Of a stretch of 64,000 bases of DNA, positions 52,601 to 64,000 are shown in pieces. The position numbers and the translations under genes were made by a program. This DNA comes from Siniperca chuatsi (taxonomy: Eukaryota; Chordata; Actinopteri; Centrarchiformes; Sinipercidae). Numbering within the stretch: position 1 is the first letter of the stretch; each line of letters opens with the position of its first letter. Where the stretch lies: positions 17,908,167-17,972,166 of the forward strand of contig NC_058043.1 in assembly GCF_020085105.1 (NCBI RefSeq), written 5' to 3'. Below the pieces are notes generated by a model. It was given only the letters and a program-made list of their open reading frames with translations, was not told the DNA's origin and made no database searches.

Positions 52601-53565
52601 GCTTCACAGTGTCTCTCTGTGTTGTCGAAATGTATTCTGTGCAGTTAAAAAAAATAAAATAAAAAATCCCGACAAGCAAGACACTAAACTCCTGTTGAAC
52701 AGAAACAGGCTGAAACACTTGATTCTCCTCAAGTTCACACTTAAGACAAGAGACCAACAACGCTACATAACAATAAATATATACTGTACATGAAAGATAA
52801 TCATTACACACACTTATAATATGTATGTGTTGTCTATCTGTCTCTCTTTCTCACTCATACAAACACAAACATAAAACATGGGTGACTAAGGCCAGTTTTG
52901 AGGAAGGAATTTAAAGGAAGCAAACTATACATTTCCCCAACACACGGTTGCCTTTGTAATGCCATAATTATGCACTGTATAACCATAGCTTTAAGAAAAA
53001 TGTAAGTACCCACCTTCACCCTACAACGTAGCTATTTGAACTTTTGAATGAGTTTCCCAGTTTGCAGTGCCATGATTCAATGCCCTCTGGTTTGCTACTG
53101 ATTGGACAGCTTTTGCTATAGTGGCTTTAAAGTGGTATCCTGGGATGTCAGAAAAATAGGTTTTTGCTTATAAAAATGATATTCTGTACTCTTACAACCA
53201 GGCTGTAATTATTAGATGATAATCCGGGCTAAAACAAATGTATAAATAGTAAAAATTATCAGACGGGTGTTCCTTGCTATTTTTAAAACCTCTTAGATCA
53301 GAGTCTTTTGCTAAATTTATTTATTCAGGAGTCCTTGGTAGGAAAAAGTTTGACAGCAAAAGACAAATGTCTTTCCCATTGTCCACAACTATTGTATTTT
53401 CATTGGAGAAGCATTTTGTATTGTATTGTAATTCATCAAATGTTCCTGCAAATGTTTTCAGTGTCTTTCATATTTTTGGGAAGTTCAGTTTTGCTTAGTT
53501 CACTGTGCTTCTTATTTCCCTTTTTCACTTCCTCCTGTCCTGTATGTTTCCTCTGTGGTCTAACT
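46620..53565. other. Non-coding stretch between RDH10-like gene and KCNB1 (includes KCNB1 3' UTR)
   Basis: No gene is recognised. A LINE/SINE-type tail (AAAGCACTTTGAATTGCC then GCTATACAAATAAA) is at 47569-47612. A fragment of the GACTGCAACTAA repeat, reversed, is near 48510-48650. The part nearest 53565 should be the 3' UTR of KCNB1, which is often long; its end cannot be placed. Human neighbours STAU1, DDX27 and ZNFX1 are not present here. Confidence 0.5.
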
Positions 53566-55419
53566 TTAAGCATTAGAGTGACTCTTCTCTCCCTGAAGTG
53601 GCTGTAGTTCCTGAGCCACATGGTTCTCCTGCCCTTCCAGCTGCAGTGTGCTGTTCCCCAGCTTCCTCTGCAGATCCTCCATGTGGTTGGACCCTTGCTG
53701 GATGCTGGAGTGATGGCCAGACTTGGGGCTGGCTTTTTCCATGAGTCTTTGGGATGGGTTGGTGCCTGTACCATCATGCAGGTGCTCCTCTTCATCTGTG
53801 TCTGCATCAATGAATTTATTGATGGATGCATCGTGGAACATGAAGATGCCGGGCAGTAAATTCTCTGGGGTCTTGCTGGGTGTCCTGCTGCTGGCAGTTG
53901 TGTAGACAGACACCTCAGGACTCTGGACTGACGAGCTGTCTGAGAGGGCCCCTGTCCCTGAATCCTCCCCACCTCTGAAGTTGACCTTGAGTGAGTGGCT
54001 TTTGAGTGGCTTGTTGAAGTGCAGACCCCTGGGGTTGTCAGAATACAGGCCTGGCTTGGTGGCTTGTCCTATCAGGGGTGTAGTGGTGCCCTGGGATCCT
54101 TCATGCTCATTCTCCATGGTGGGCTCCAGGCTGGGGTTGGTGCTGACCCTTCCTGGTATGTTGCTGACAGGGCTGTGGGAATAGCGAGAACTCTCGGGAA
54201 AGTCAGTGGCGCAGCTGATGAAGCTGTCAAGGCTGGACATGCTCCTCATGTCTGTAACTGCCTCTACTGTGCTTGAGATAGCTTCAGCAGGGATGTTTTC
54301 CATCTCAAATTCAGCTGTCTGCCTGACTGCTTTGGACAGCGGCCCTTTTTCCTTGCTGTTGAGGTTGGATTGTGACTGGGTCTTGGTCATCTTGTTGTAC
54401 ATCTCCTCCAGTTTCTGTGCGCTGAGATCCTGAGGGCTGCTAGAGGGCTTGGCCTGCTCTTGGTGGATTGATTTGAGGGTCTTGGTGGGGCTGCTAGGGC
54501 TCATCTGTGACTTGAGTTTGGGTGTCCCTTTCAGCTGACTAGGAAACACATGATTATCGTGCACCTTCTCCTTCTTTTCATCAGTATTTTCCACCATTAC
54601 ATCCATGAGCTCTACACTGCGGCCAAATGCATCTTTGATGTTCATAGAGACAATGCTACCATTTCGCTTAGCCCTCTCCAGAGCCTCCCTTCTTTTGATG
54701 GCTTTCTCCTGCCTCTTTTGCTCTTTGTAGAACTCAGAGAAGTTATTCACAATGATGGGGATAGGCAGGGCTATCACCAGTACTCCGGCGATGCAGCACA
54801 AACCTCCAACTATCTTTCCCAGTAGAGTTTTTGGGTAGATATCTCCATAGCCTACTGTTGTCATTGTAATGGTAGCCCACCAGAAGGAAGCTGGGATGCT
54901 TTTGAACTTAGTGTCCTCTTCATCCTTTTCTGCAAAGAAGACCAGACTGGAGAATATCATGATGCCCATGGCCAAGAAAAGGATGAGCAGGCCCAGCTCA
55001 TTATAGCTCCTCCTAAGAGTGAAGCCCAGAGACTGAAGACCTGTGGAGTGACGAGCCAGCTTCAGAATACGCAGGATACGCATGATCCGGAAAATCTGAA
55101 CCACTCGACGGACATTCTGAAATTGCAGCACACTCTTGTTGGATTCTGTCAGGAAGATGGTAACGTAGTAGGGCAGGATGGCCAGCAGGTCGATAATATT
55201 CAGAGGACCCTTAAAGAACTTCCACTTGTTGGGGGAGGAGAGGAAGCGAAGCAGGTACTCCATGGTAAACCAGGCAATACACACAGCTTCCACATGGGCC
55301 AGTTGTGGGTTGTCTGAGGACTGGCCAAACTCATCTGTGTCCTGCAGCTCTGGAAGGGTGTTCAGCGACAAGGCAATGGTAGACAACACAATGAAGAGGA
55401 TGGAGATAATTGCCAGGAT
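53566..55419 (-). CDS. kcnb1: KCNB1 (Kv2.1) potassium channel, second coding exon (3' part)
   Basis: The exon runs from an AG acceptor (exon base 55419) to stop TAA at 53568-53566 and encodes 617 residues. It opens in transmembrane S1 ([19 protein letters not shown]), the intron position I recall for human KCNB1. Visible parts are S4 ([20 protein letters not shown]), the selectivity filter TVGYGD (54858-54841), S6 with [11 protein letters not shown], and a long cytoplasmic C-terminus. The proximal restriction and clustering motif ([20 protein letters not shown], 54252-54193) binds ER VAP proteins when phosphorylated and is almost unchanged from mammals; the distal tail is divergent. The N-terminal T1 domain is encoded beyond 64000. 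KCNB2 is the main alternative; neighbouring CSE1L and the motif sequence favour KCNB1. The protein is a delayed-rectifier channel of neuronal plasma membrane. Confidence 0.93.
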   Translation of the reverse strand: MLAIISILFIVLSTIALSLNTLPELQDTDEFGQSSDNPQLAHVEAVCIAWFTMEYLLRFLSSPNKWKFFKGPLNIIDLLAILPYYVTIFLTESNKSVLQFQNVRRVVQIFRIMRILRILKLARHSTGLQSLGFTLRRSYNELGLLILFLAMGIMIFSSLVFFAEKDEEDTKFKSIPASFWWATITMTTVGYGDIYPKTLLGKIVGGLCCIAGVLVIALPIPIIVNNFSEFYKEQKRQEKAIKRREALERAKRNGSIVSMNIKDAFGRSVELMDVMVENTDEKKEKVHDNHVFPSQLKGTPKLKSQMSPSSPTKTLKSIHQEQAKPSSSPQDLSAQKLEEMYNKMTKTQSQSNLNSKEKGPLSKAVRQTAEFEMENIPAEAISSTVEAVTDMRSMSSLDSFISCATDFPESSRYSHSPVSNIPGRVSTNPSLEPTMENEHEGSQGTTTPLIGQATKPGLYSDNPRGLHFNKPLKSHSLKVNFRGGEDSGTGALSDSSSVQSPEVSVYTTASSRTPSKTPENLLPGIFMFHDASINKFIDADTDEEEHLHDGTGTNPSQRLMEKASPKSGHHSSIQQGSNHMEDLQRKLGNSTLQLEGQENHVAQELQPLQGEKSHSNA

Positions 55420-55499
55420 CTGGAAAACACAGAAAGAAACAACAGTGAAAATATAATGAAGAACACTAAGAAATATACCCCCAGTGCTGCACCATCTTG

Positions 55500-55830
55500 T
55501 GCCATTTTCTAGGGATAGTAATGTCGCTCAGTCCACCACTGAAATAGGTCCAGACTGAAATATCTCAATTATTGGATGGATTTTCATGAAATTTTGTACA
55601 GACATTCAAGGTCTACAGAGGATGACTTTTCCTTCAGTGCCACCATGAGGTTAGTATTTATGGATTGACGTGAAATGGCTCAACAACTATTGGTGGTAAC
55701 TTTGGTGATCCTCTGACTTTTCCTCTAGTACCCTCATCAGGTCAGAATTTTAATTTGTCCAATACTTTGGTTTATGACCAAAAACCTGTAAACTACTGAC
55801 ATTCCCATCAGCCAAATTGTCTGTTCAGTC
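55500..55830 (+). repeat. Widespread fish repeat, first half
   Basis: Words GTCCAGACTGAAATATCTCA, TGGATGGATTTTCATGAAAT and TTTGGTGATCCTCTGACTTT are arranged as degenerate internal repeats, as in a common fish interspersed repeat. It ends with CATTCCCATCAGCC, the point where the second half of the family normally begins. It lies in KCNB1 intron 1. Confidence 0.65.
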
Positions 55831-56375
55831 CACTCTTAATCTTTGTGAAACAAGCTGCAAACATGTGATCATCGGTACATCACTGCAATGGTGATCATTG
55901 CCTAAACTGAAACAATTAAAAGACTTAAAAATTAAAAGACTGCACTGAATATGCAATAATTCAATGAAGCCATCTGTTTTGTGTTTGTCCTTTTCATTAC
56001 CTTGAAACCTGTAATTGACATCACACTTGAAGCTTTCATTTTGAAAATGATCACAATTACACTCACAGCAAACAAAAAAAAGTAGATCCACAGAGTATTT
56101 CTACAGCATGCATCACAGGTCATGTTTGAGGGAGTAATTTAGCCTCTTAGCAATTTGCAATGTTGAAATGTATGTTAAAGGTTGAATGTGACTGTGGATG
56201 ACCAATGGAGCTAAAGTCTGCAGCTAATTGCCCCTGAACTACATGCTAAAAGTTAAAACACTCCAAAGTGAAATAGTACTTTAACAATGTCAGAAGAATA
56301 TCAGTCCTGTAAGAAACAACATTTCAACGTATCAAACTGGTGCAGTGTTGTGTTTTGTCAAGCAAGCAACAAGGG

Positions 56376-56632
56376 ATTGGCCCCATACAATACACCGGGG
56401 AAACAAAGGCCAGGATGCTTAACACAGAGACAATGTTAAGACAAGGGAAGCACACAGACTAAATACATTCAGGTGAAGGGCGACAAAGAGACACAGGTGA
56501 GACTAATCAGGGTGAAGCAAACAATCAAAACTGGAGGGAAAAGCAAACAAAGACAGGAAGCAAAACTACCAGACACATGAGGGAAGGAGAGTCTTTCAAA
56601 ATAAAATAGGAAATAACATTCAAACCATGACA
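56376..56632 (-). mobile_element. Solo-LTR-like copy, reverse orientation
   Basis: On the minus strand it begins TGTCATGGTTTGAATG at 56632 and shares ordered blocks with the copy at 57516 (AGTTTTGCTTCCTGTCTTTG; CACCTGTGTCT; GTATTTAGTCTGTGT). No coding sequence is attached. The TG start and the TG...CA outline of the sister copy suggest a solo LTR of a fish retrotransposon; the family is unknown. Confidence 0.6.
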
Positions 56633-57515
56633 GGCGGTTCCATTTAAAGTAAATTGCGTTTCAGAACTGAGTAAAATATCCCATCTAGTGATGGCATTTT
56701 CTGATGATATTAATTCACGGCCTATTTAACTTTCTGGCTACTTTCTCCGAAGTATTCATGAAATGTCATGTCAGCATTTCAAAAGAAATAGGGTCAGAGC
56801 TAATGTGATCTCTGTGGTGGATGTGTTTTTTTCTTCTTCAAGTCTTGATAGATGCATTACAGAGAGAGAGACAGTGAAGGAGGGAGATGAGAGAGACAGT
56901 TTGAGATTGTATAGATACGTTTTTAAAAACCCCTGCCACACTTGTTCTTCACTGTCTCTCTCCATTTCTGTTCAGTCTACTTTAATCCTTCAATGCCCAA
57001 GGCTACAAGAAAACCTCAATGTATTTACAAAGCACACCATGCATAGTCAGTGAGCCTGCCTGACAGACTACTGGAGACCTCTGAAGCATTGAGCCACCTA
57101 CTAATGATATAATCTGCTGAGTACAATAGGGTTTGGTCATAGTGCTGGGGATTAAGAGGCCTGCACAGTTGTGGGTGTGTAAGTGTGCCACACCTATTAT
57201 TCCTGTCCCAGAGTCAGTGTGAAATCCAACACAAGGTCATTGTAGAGGCTGTGGCCCAGGCCAGTGGTGAGCAGGATTATTCCTTGGCACCAATCAGTGG
57301 CTATAAGCTTTAATTAATCTTGACGGGTGACTACTTGTACATCTACCTTGGCCTTTGAGGAGAGAGGGACTAAAAGCAGAGAGGCCCTACTGGCGTGGAG
57401 GTGAGACAGGGCAGGAGAAAGACTATAATAAAGGCATTTCACCTTCAGCAGTCAAATAGTTCAGCTGTGAGAATTAAAGGGCAGACAAAAATGTTTAACT
57501 CTATCAGAGCCTTCC

Positions 57516-57962
57516 TGTCATGGTTTTGGGTTTTTGTCCTGTTCTTTTCTGTTTTATTTTGTAATATTCTTCCTCCCTCTTGTGTCTAGTAGTTTTGCTT
57601 CCTGTCTTTGATTGCTTTCATTGTTTTCACCCATGTCAATTAGTTCCACCTGTGTCTTGTTGTCTCCCCTACCTGATTGTATTTAGTCTGTGTTCTTCCT
57701 GGGTTCTATGTCAGATTGTCACTTTGTTTCTTTCAAGCACCCTGGTTTCTTGGGTCTGTTAGTTGTGGAGTTTTTGTTTTCCTTGTATCTTGCTTGTCTG
57801 TCTGTGGATTTCACCTACTCACCATTAGACTTGTGTTTCTGTTTTGGACTGCTTACCTGTTCAGACTTGCCATTGCCTGCCATTTTCAGTGTAAGCCTTT
57901 TTTGTTAATAAAATTATTGATCAGCACCAGCTCTACCTGCTAGTTGCATTTTGGTCCAGGCA
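57516..57962 (+). mobile_element. Solo-LTR-like copy, forward orientation
   Basis: It starts TGTCATGGTTTTGGG, contains an AATAAA (57907-57912), and ends near CCAGGCA at 57962. It is a longer copy of the family at 56376-56632, in opposite orientation and 0.9 kb away. No internal coding region is present. Confidence 0.6.
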
Positions 57963-58323
57963 AAAGTTAATCACTATTTTCAGTGTTTTGTTTGTTTTCT
58001 GAGGATGTGGAGATCAGATATGACGCCCCAAAGTCTGGAGAGGTTGGAAAAGGAAATTGTACAGTATGCACATTGATTTAGAAGCAATATTTCAAAAGAT
58101 AGAAACGAGGTGAAAGGCATTGCCTACTGAGCCTCAGTTCTAAAATGGGCCGTCCAGTGGAAACCGCACTCATCAGATCAAGGCTAATCTAGGTTGACGG
58201 ACTGACCAGGCCTGAGCTTCGCTAATGAATCATGCTGAATACATGTTGTGTGTGAAGAACAACTGAAGCATGACCAGCGCCACCTCCCATCAAATTCCCT
58301 CTCTCACTCACCTTTTCCCCTCC

Positions 58324-58350
58324 GACCCCGGCAGTACGCCTACCGGGGTC
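58324..58350. repeat. GC-rich inverted repeat (8-bp arms)
   Basis: GACCCCGG at 58324-58331 pairs exactly with CCGGGGTC at 58343-58350 across an 11-base loop, in otherwise AT-rich KCNB1 intron. Confidence 0.8.
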
Positions 58351-59159
58351 AGCCAGAGAGGAGATTATAGGAATGTAATGTCACCACAGAGATGCGAATA
58401 GAATGAGAGAAAGATGTCTACCGAGGACACTCAGCATAGTGACAAATCTCTGACACAGAGGAAGTGAGGCAAACCCAGTCTGTGCTTTGCTGCGTAAACT
58501 TGAGTTTAATTGGTTAGGCAATGTGATGTGAGCGTGTATGTATGATTTGTGTATGCAAGGGTGACGCTGTTTCACAAATGAGGAAATTGAATGTGAATAT
58601 CTTTATGTAGCTGCCAGACAGAACAGAGCAGAAAGAGAAGAACAGACAATTAAAGTAACGTGAGTATTCTCATAGTGCATATAAAAGGCACTAAAGCTAA
58701 AATGCAAATGTGAATATATTTTACTATGCCGCAGGGACATTAAGACACAGATGCACTGTCAAAGAGGGTTATGGTTAGTGTTGTGTTACTTCATTAGCTC
58801 TTAATGACACTGCACTGAGGTCATGGGGACAGCCCATCCTACTTTTGTGTTTGCATAAACAGGAAATTAATCTGATCGAGACTGCTGCTACTTCTACACA
58901 ACCTTGACACACACTCATCTATAACAAACCACACACACACATTTACTCCCAGCTCAGTAATTAGCCCCAAGTCTCCCTTCTCCACAGGCCAGGAGGCAGG
59001 AGACTGAATATTGAAGTGCAAGCTATCCTGTCCTGGAAAAGGTGTGTGGGTGCTCACTGGGCCGTGACGGACTGCAGAGCCAGAGAGCTAGCCTAGTTCT
59101 CACACTGCTTTCAGCAGACAAGGTTAGTTCTGCTTCATGCTTGATCAAAGGAGGAATTG

Positions 59160-59189
59160 ACCCCCTGCTATAAACACATAGCAGGGGGT
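59160..59189. repeat. Perfect 12-bp hairpin with 6-nt loop
   Basis: ACCCCCTGCTAT (59160-59171) pairs with ATAGCAGGGGGT (59178-59189) around AAACAC. The stem is half G:C and very stable. It lies in KCNB1 intron 1. Confidence 0.9.
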
Positions 59190-59654
59190 TCCTCAGAGAG
59201 GGAGCATCCCATAAGGATTAAGAGTTCAACAGTTTCCTGGTGTATAGCCAGGTTGCGTTTGTTTCCCAGGAGTGAAAAACAAAGCATTTCATGATTTTTG
59301 TTTAATCAACAGTGGTCCTGTACATCTCTTACAGACACATGATGGACAACTTATTTTGTGCTATCTGGATTCTTTATTCCTCTTGCACACTTTTATTTAG
59401 TCTCATTCATTCCACTTACACTGAATGTAACAAAATACTTTAAAATGATACTTCATTCAAAATATGTATTTGGATTATAAAAGACTTCGCCACAGTTGGC
59501 TTGTAAAAAGTGTTTAGCTCACTCCATCATTATAGATTATAGACGTGATACGTTTTCACCAATGAAAACATTCAAAATATTAATAGAAACATTTTGAAAA
59601 ACCTTTGGATCATATTCTAGTTCTCAGCTGTCCATCTGTTTGCTGTGTATGTTG

Positions 59655-59880
59655 CAAACAAGACTAAGAGTCTATAGCCACACTAGCGGTTCTGTGAGGT
59701 TGTACTTTGGCACAGTGGTGCTTTGAGCTAAATGCTAACGGCAGCATGCTAGAATGCTTGCAATGACAATGCTAACATGCTGATGTTAAGCAGGTATATT
59801 CACCATGTTTGTTTAGTGTGTTAGCATGCTAAGCTTTGCTAATTAGCACTAAATACAAAGTACAGCTGAGGAATGAATGA
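59655..59880 (-). repeat. Widespread fish repeat, second half (reverse orientation)
   Basis: It contains AAGACTAAGAGTCTATAGCC, GCTTTGAGCTAAATGCTAAC, several GCTAACATGCT-type words and TTAGCACTAAATACAAAGTA. This is the GCTAAC-rich half of the same family whose first half lies at 55500-55830. It is read on the minus strand relative to that copy. Confidence 0.65.
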
Positions 59881-62800
59881 AAACAGAAAGACACACGACT
59901 GACATTTAAGTATGAGAACAGATGACATGATAAACGAAGTGGCATTGTAGTTGTCAGAAGAAATCTTTTCGTCTGGTATTTAGGGCTTTAGCGAAATCTT
60001 GATTCACTTCTGGTCTGTCCTCATCGTAACTGGATTTGCCCTTTTCACCACATGAGCTGAATCAATAGAGGGATTGTGTCACACAGTGACTCACTCACAT
60101 TATTTTCTGTGGGCATGTTGAGTGTAAGGTGGCATCTCTAATCCTCTAATTGTACTACTTCTTCTGTGAATTGCCAATAAATGTTTTCTGGCCCTGTGTG
60201 CTGACAGCTGACCTTCCTCCTACGCAGTCTGTTGTGGTTCTGCTGTAGTTACCTCTGCGGGATACAGTGTCAGTGTTTTTGTTTTTAGTAAAGATTTCAC
60301 TGGAAAAGATGGATGGAATTACGCTGCCAGTAAACTCGGTGGAGAATCCTTTCCTCACCAGAGGAAATGGCAGACACCCTTTTGCAGCTATAAACACTCC
60401 TCCCCAGGGTTACAATCACCTTCTTGGAAAGTTCCACATGCGGTCCGCAGTGCAGTAAAACTACTCTTACGTGCTGCTTTCTTATATAAAGTAATGACAA
60501 CCCCTTAACTTACAGTTTCCCTCTTTTCTCCCCTTGTTTTAAAGTTGCTAAAGGATAAAGCTGACAGTATTCTATATTTTTGTTATTGTCAATAAATCTC
60601 ATAAAAAGAACAAAACCAGCCATGTTTTAGTCCATCTCTCAGTACTTTCTGATTTCCCTCAACCTGTCTGCGGTACTCAGCCTCAAGTCCATTAGTTCCT
60701 ACTGAAGACGTAAATCTTTCAAAATGGGTCACAAATGTTTAGTTTTATTTTTTTCTCAGTCTCAGTAATTTCCTAAAACAGCAGGGCACTGTAATTAGTT
60801 AATAGTATTTGCTGGGGACTATTTTTAGCTACAAAGACATGAGCTATATCAGGCTTCTGTTACAAAGACAATACTTGCTAGCAGGATCAATTCATTGCTG
60901 GTCATTTTATGGATTTGTTGACATTGAGAAAAATATAGAATATCACCAGACTTATCCTATAAAATCAGCCTATAAAATCCACACTATAAAAAAACAAACA
61001 AGATAACAGTATCTTTAGAAAGTTTTGAATCTTCATCTGGAATTTGAAATAAAGTTCTATAGTTTAAAACAATGTTTGGCAGCATGGCATGAGTTTGTAA
61101 TGAGTGACCCACCTGCAGGCAGCTGCTTGTTGAGGGATTTTAACCTCAAAACAAATGTAACATCCTTTACTGTTAATAATAGAACTGTAGATGTTACCAG
61201 TCAAAAATGATGGCATAAGAGACTGAACAGATTTGAGTCAAGAGAATGGCAGGAGTAGACAAGTTTTAAGGGTTTTAAGGGGGCAAGCAGAAGAACATAA
61301 ACTCTGAGGAATCACCAGACAGATCATCGAGAGGTCACCTGCCATTCACTGTTGTTATTATTGGCATTTTGCCAGTATGGGTTGGGTAACGAGTCTTTAT
61401 TTTAGTTTAATTCAGGTGAAGTTTTATAAAGCATTGAATTATTTAGTATTTTTCTAATACACTTTGTTCACAGATGTCATGCCCAGTATTAAAAAGCTTG
61501 GAAATTAGAAAACTAAAAAGATTAACAAATTAAAAAAGATCACATTGATGTGAAAAGATGATAAGCATACAACAAGAATAGGAGTAATGATAACAAGGAT
61601 TTTAATTATTATTACCTAACATCACAATCCGGTCAAAAAGCAATGAACATTTCATTACATAAGTGCCCCCAGTCTAACTTTCCCATCTGTTTCTAAACCA
61701 GACAGGCAATGACTTTAAGCATCTCCCAAATTGACAAGACCTCCTGTGTCCCACACAGATGTGCCCTCCGCCTCATCTGCCTCATTTCACCTTGCCTAGC
61801 TACCTCTTCTGTCCCACCTTTGAGCCTATAGCAGGAAGCCTGTGCCTATCCTGTGCCGTGTGCTGAGGAGGAGACAGGGAGATGGATTAATGCGCTTGCG
61901 GCTATGCGCAGGATGTGTCCTTTGTGAAGTGTGTGTTAAAATGAGGGGTGCAGGGCTTTGTGTGTGAAGTTTGCAAAGAATGATTGTTTTAATAGTTAGA
62001 GAAAACTCAAATGAAAGTTTTCTGAAATTTACAACATAAATGGTAGCACGAATGTGCGTGCATTGGTATATGCAAAGTCTTTGCAACTAATTTCACATGA
62101 CTTTTCACTGCACTCCGACTCATCATTGGGTGCTGGCGGGTGTCCACTGAGGCAACAGTTTGTATTTTTGGAGGGCACGGATGCGTTTATTTTGGAGTGA
62201 ATGACAGAGAAAAGGTGAGAGGATGAGAAAAGACAAATACAAAATTGGAGAGTGACAGAGTAAGAAAGTGAGATGAAATATTGTTCCTCTGTGGCTGATG
62301 TAAAAACCAGTGCTGTTGCCTTGAGTGTCAGCCCTCCTGATAAAACATCTATGCTTTTGCCACTGGCCTTTCGCCCAGGACAGAAAATCTTGACTCTGCA
62401 ACAATGGAACACCTGTGTTATCAGGTGTACATTGAAGAACACATGCCAAGATTAAAAAGAACAGATTTCCTCCTGTATGTGTAAGATTATTCATCTCATG
62501 CATGCTATACTGGGCTGCTGCAGATCAGTTTCGTAAGGCATATGAATCAGTTTAAGCATGAAATGAAAAACTGATCCAAGATTATTAAGTGATAAAATAC
62601 CAGACAGGAGCGTCTCTACTGGCGGAGCAAAGCCTTATAGATCTACATCTCATCACTTCATGATGTAAGACTACAGATTGCAAACTATATAAATTGTTCC
62701 ATGATCCCCAGAAATCGCCCTGCATCCTGCTACTGTCACCTTATTTTCTATGTAATAGGGGTTTTAGAGCTCTTCTGCAGTGTTCCATATATGCAGATCT

Positions 62801-64000
62801 AATACTGTGAAGTATGTAGAATATGTCAATAAATGCAAGTATTTTCCGGTTATTACCACTTTACTGTATATTGTAAAATGCATTACTATTTATTTTCTCT
62901 ATATATGTAGATCATACATACGTATCTCTTTGTGTGATTTGGGAGAAGTGGAAGTGTGTCCCATTTTCTGTAGTGTGTGTTTTTAAAAAAAATTCATTTA
63001 AGAATTTGATTTATAAATCAATGTAGGATTGTACATGGCGGCAGATGTCATAATCCCCCTAATTAAGGGCTAACAGAGTTACAGCAGCTTATGTTAATAC
63101 GTATTTTGCAAAAATAGGCCTGCTTGATGTATAGTTGAATGAAAGTACTGTTGACAGAAATCTGTTATGGTCAAATAGGCCAAATTATATTATCTACTTT
63201 TGTTGTTCATCTTATAACTTCATTTCAGCAGCATGTGCTGTTCACAGAGTGTACCACTGCTAATGTGGAGGCAGTATTAGATGTAATAAGATCGTATTTA
63301 TTTGCCTAATACTGCAGTACATGTTTTGTCAGCAATTTATTAATTGGGTTGTGGACGTGATAGTCGGAAAGTAGGTTGCTTTGTTTTTGGACTTTTTGTA
63401 GTTTTGTTGGAAAATGTATACTCAGCATTCTGGATCTAGCTTATATGAAATTCTGGTATTTTGTAAGAATAATTTTATACTGTATATTTAAATATATACA
63501 TTTTTCAATATAGGTCAGAATGGGATAAGGGATAACTGAATGTTGAGAGACAAGTGAATGGGTGACGTATACTTGTGAGCGTTTACTACTTATTTTTTAT
63601 ACTAAAGAGCAAATTTGTTTGCATCCTATCAAAAATGATTCAGATGAGGTGAAATGAGCTGAACCTTAAATGGACTGTGTGCCGTCCCCCTCTGCACTCT
63701 CTGCTGAGTCTGAGAGACAGGCAGGTCTTCCTCACAGCATGTGCCCGTCTGTCTGTATAAGCCTGCTGTGGGACCCCTGAGTAGGATGGAGAAGTTTTCC
63801 TCCAGGCAGTAAAAAAAAAAAAAAAAACACACAGCCTGCATGGCTGAGCCTTACTAATGGAATAAGTATGGTATCTGTGATTCTGAGATGTACAATCCTG
63901 ATATACAGTGGGCATTTTTGTGTGGGCCTGAAATGTAGCACACTGGCAAGACTCATAGCTCACAGCACAATCGCATCTCCACTCAGCGAAGACACATCAC
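59881..64000. other. Remaining KCNB1 intron 1, no gene seen
   Basis: No coding exon is recognised on either strand; in particular the KCNB1 T1-domain exon is absent. A 17-base A run is at 63811-63827. Open frames are short and have no family resemblance. Confidence 0.55.

Noticed and set aside
46620-53500. Possible STAU1, DDX27 or ZNFX1 as expected from human gene order
   Set aside because: No exon of any of these could be recognised on either strand.
53620-54825. Several plus-strand open frames opposite KCNB1
   Set aside because: Antisense to a well-supported coding exon and with no family resemblance.
59160-59189. microRNA precursor
   Set aside because: The stem is only 12 bp with a 6-nt loop, much shorter than a Drosha/Dicer substrate.
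62029-62503. Two overlapping minus-strand frames of 126-137 aa
   Set aside because: No domain, low-complexity composition and no splice support; most likely chance frames in the KCNB1 intron.

Overview
This is a teleost fish nuclear genome window, most likely from a spiny-rayed (percomorph-type) species. The evidence is intron-rich vertebrate genes with canonical GT/AG junctions, fish-typical repeats (a Rex1/Babar-like LINE end, two MITEs with long inverted termini, solo-LTR-like copies) and many GCTAAC/GTTAAC-type words near promoters. There are no bacterial operons, CRISPR arrays or phage genes. Introns and repeats make up most of the sequence.

Six genes can be read by following homology across exon joins that keep frame. 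(1) 1855-7040 (+): the 3' four coding exons of a C6orf132-like proline-rich protein; its first exon was not found. (2) 9303-11978 (-): WDR77/MEP50, complete, 10 coding exons, 329 aa. (3) 18971-31538 (+): PBRM1 (polybromo-1/BAF180), complete, 29 coding exons, about 1638 aa, with six bromodomains, two BAH domains and an HMG box. (4) 33090-42797 (+): CSE1L (exportin-2), complete, 24 coding exons, 971 aa, the same length as I recall for the human protein. (5) 43741-46400 (-): an RDH10-like short-chain dehydrogenase, complete, 5 exons, 315 aa, tail-to-tail with CSE1L. (6) 53566-55419 (-): the large second coding exon of KCNB1 (Kv2.1). Its first exon lies beyond 64000, so 55420-64000 is intron.

The genes do not form one pathway. 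WDR77 is the PRMT5 methylosome subunit, PBRM1 targets the PBAF chromatin remodeller, CSE1L recycles importin-alpha, RDH10 enzymes make retinaldehyde, and Kv2.1 is a delayed-rectifier potassium channel. The informative feature is synteny. In human, KCNB1 and CSE1L are neighbours on 20q13, while KCNB2 and RDH10 are neighbours on 8q. An RDH10-like gene between CSE1L and KCNB1 therefore looks like the 20q13-side ohnolog of RDH10, kept in this fish and absent from mammals.

I found no undescribed multi-gene system. The items most worth following up are the RDH10-like ohnolog, a frame-neutral cassette exon in PBRM1, the little-studied C6orf132 protein, several perfect hairpins, and the transposable elements in introns. 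All exon boundaries were worked out by eye from splice signals, reading phase and remembered protein families; no alignment was run.
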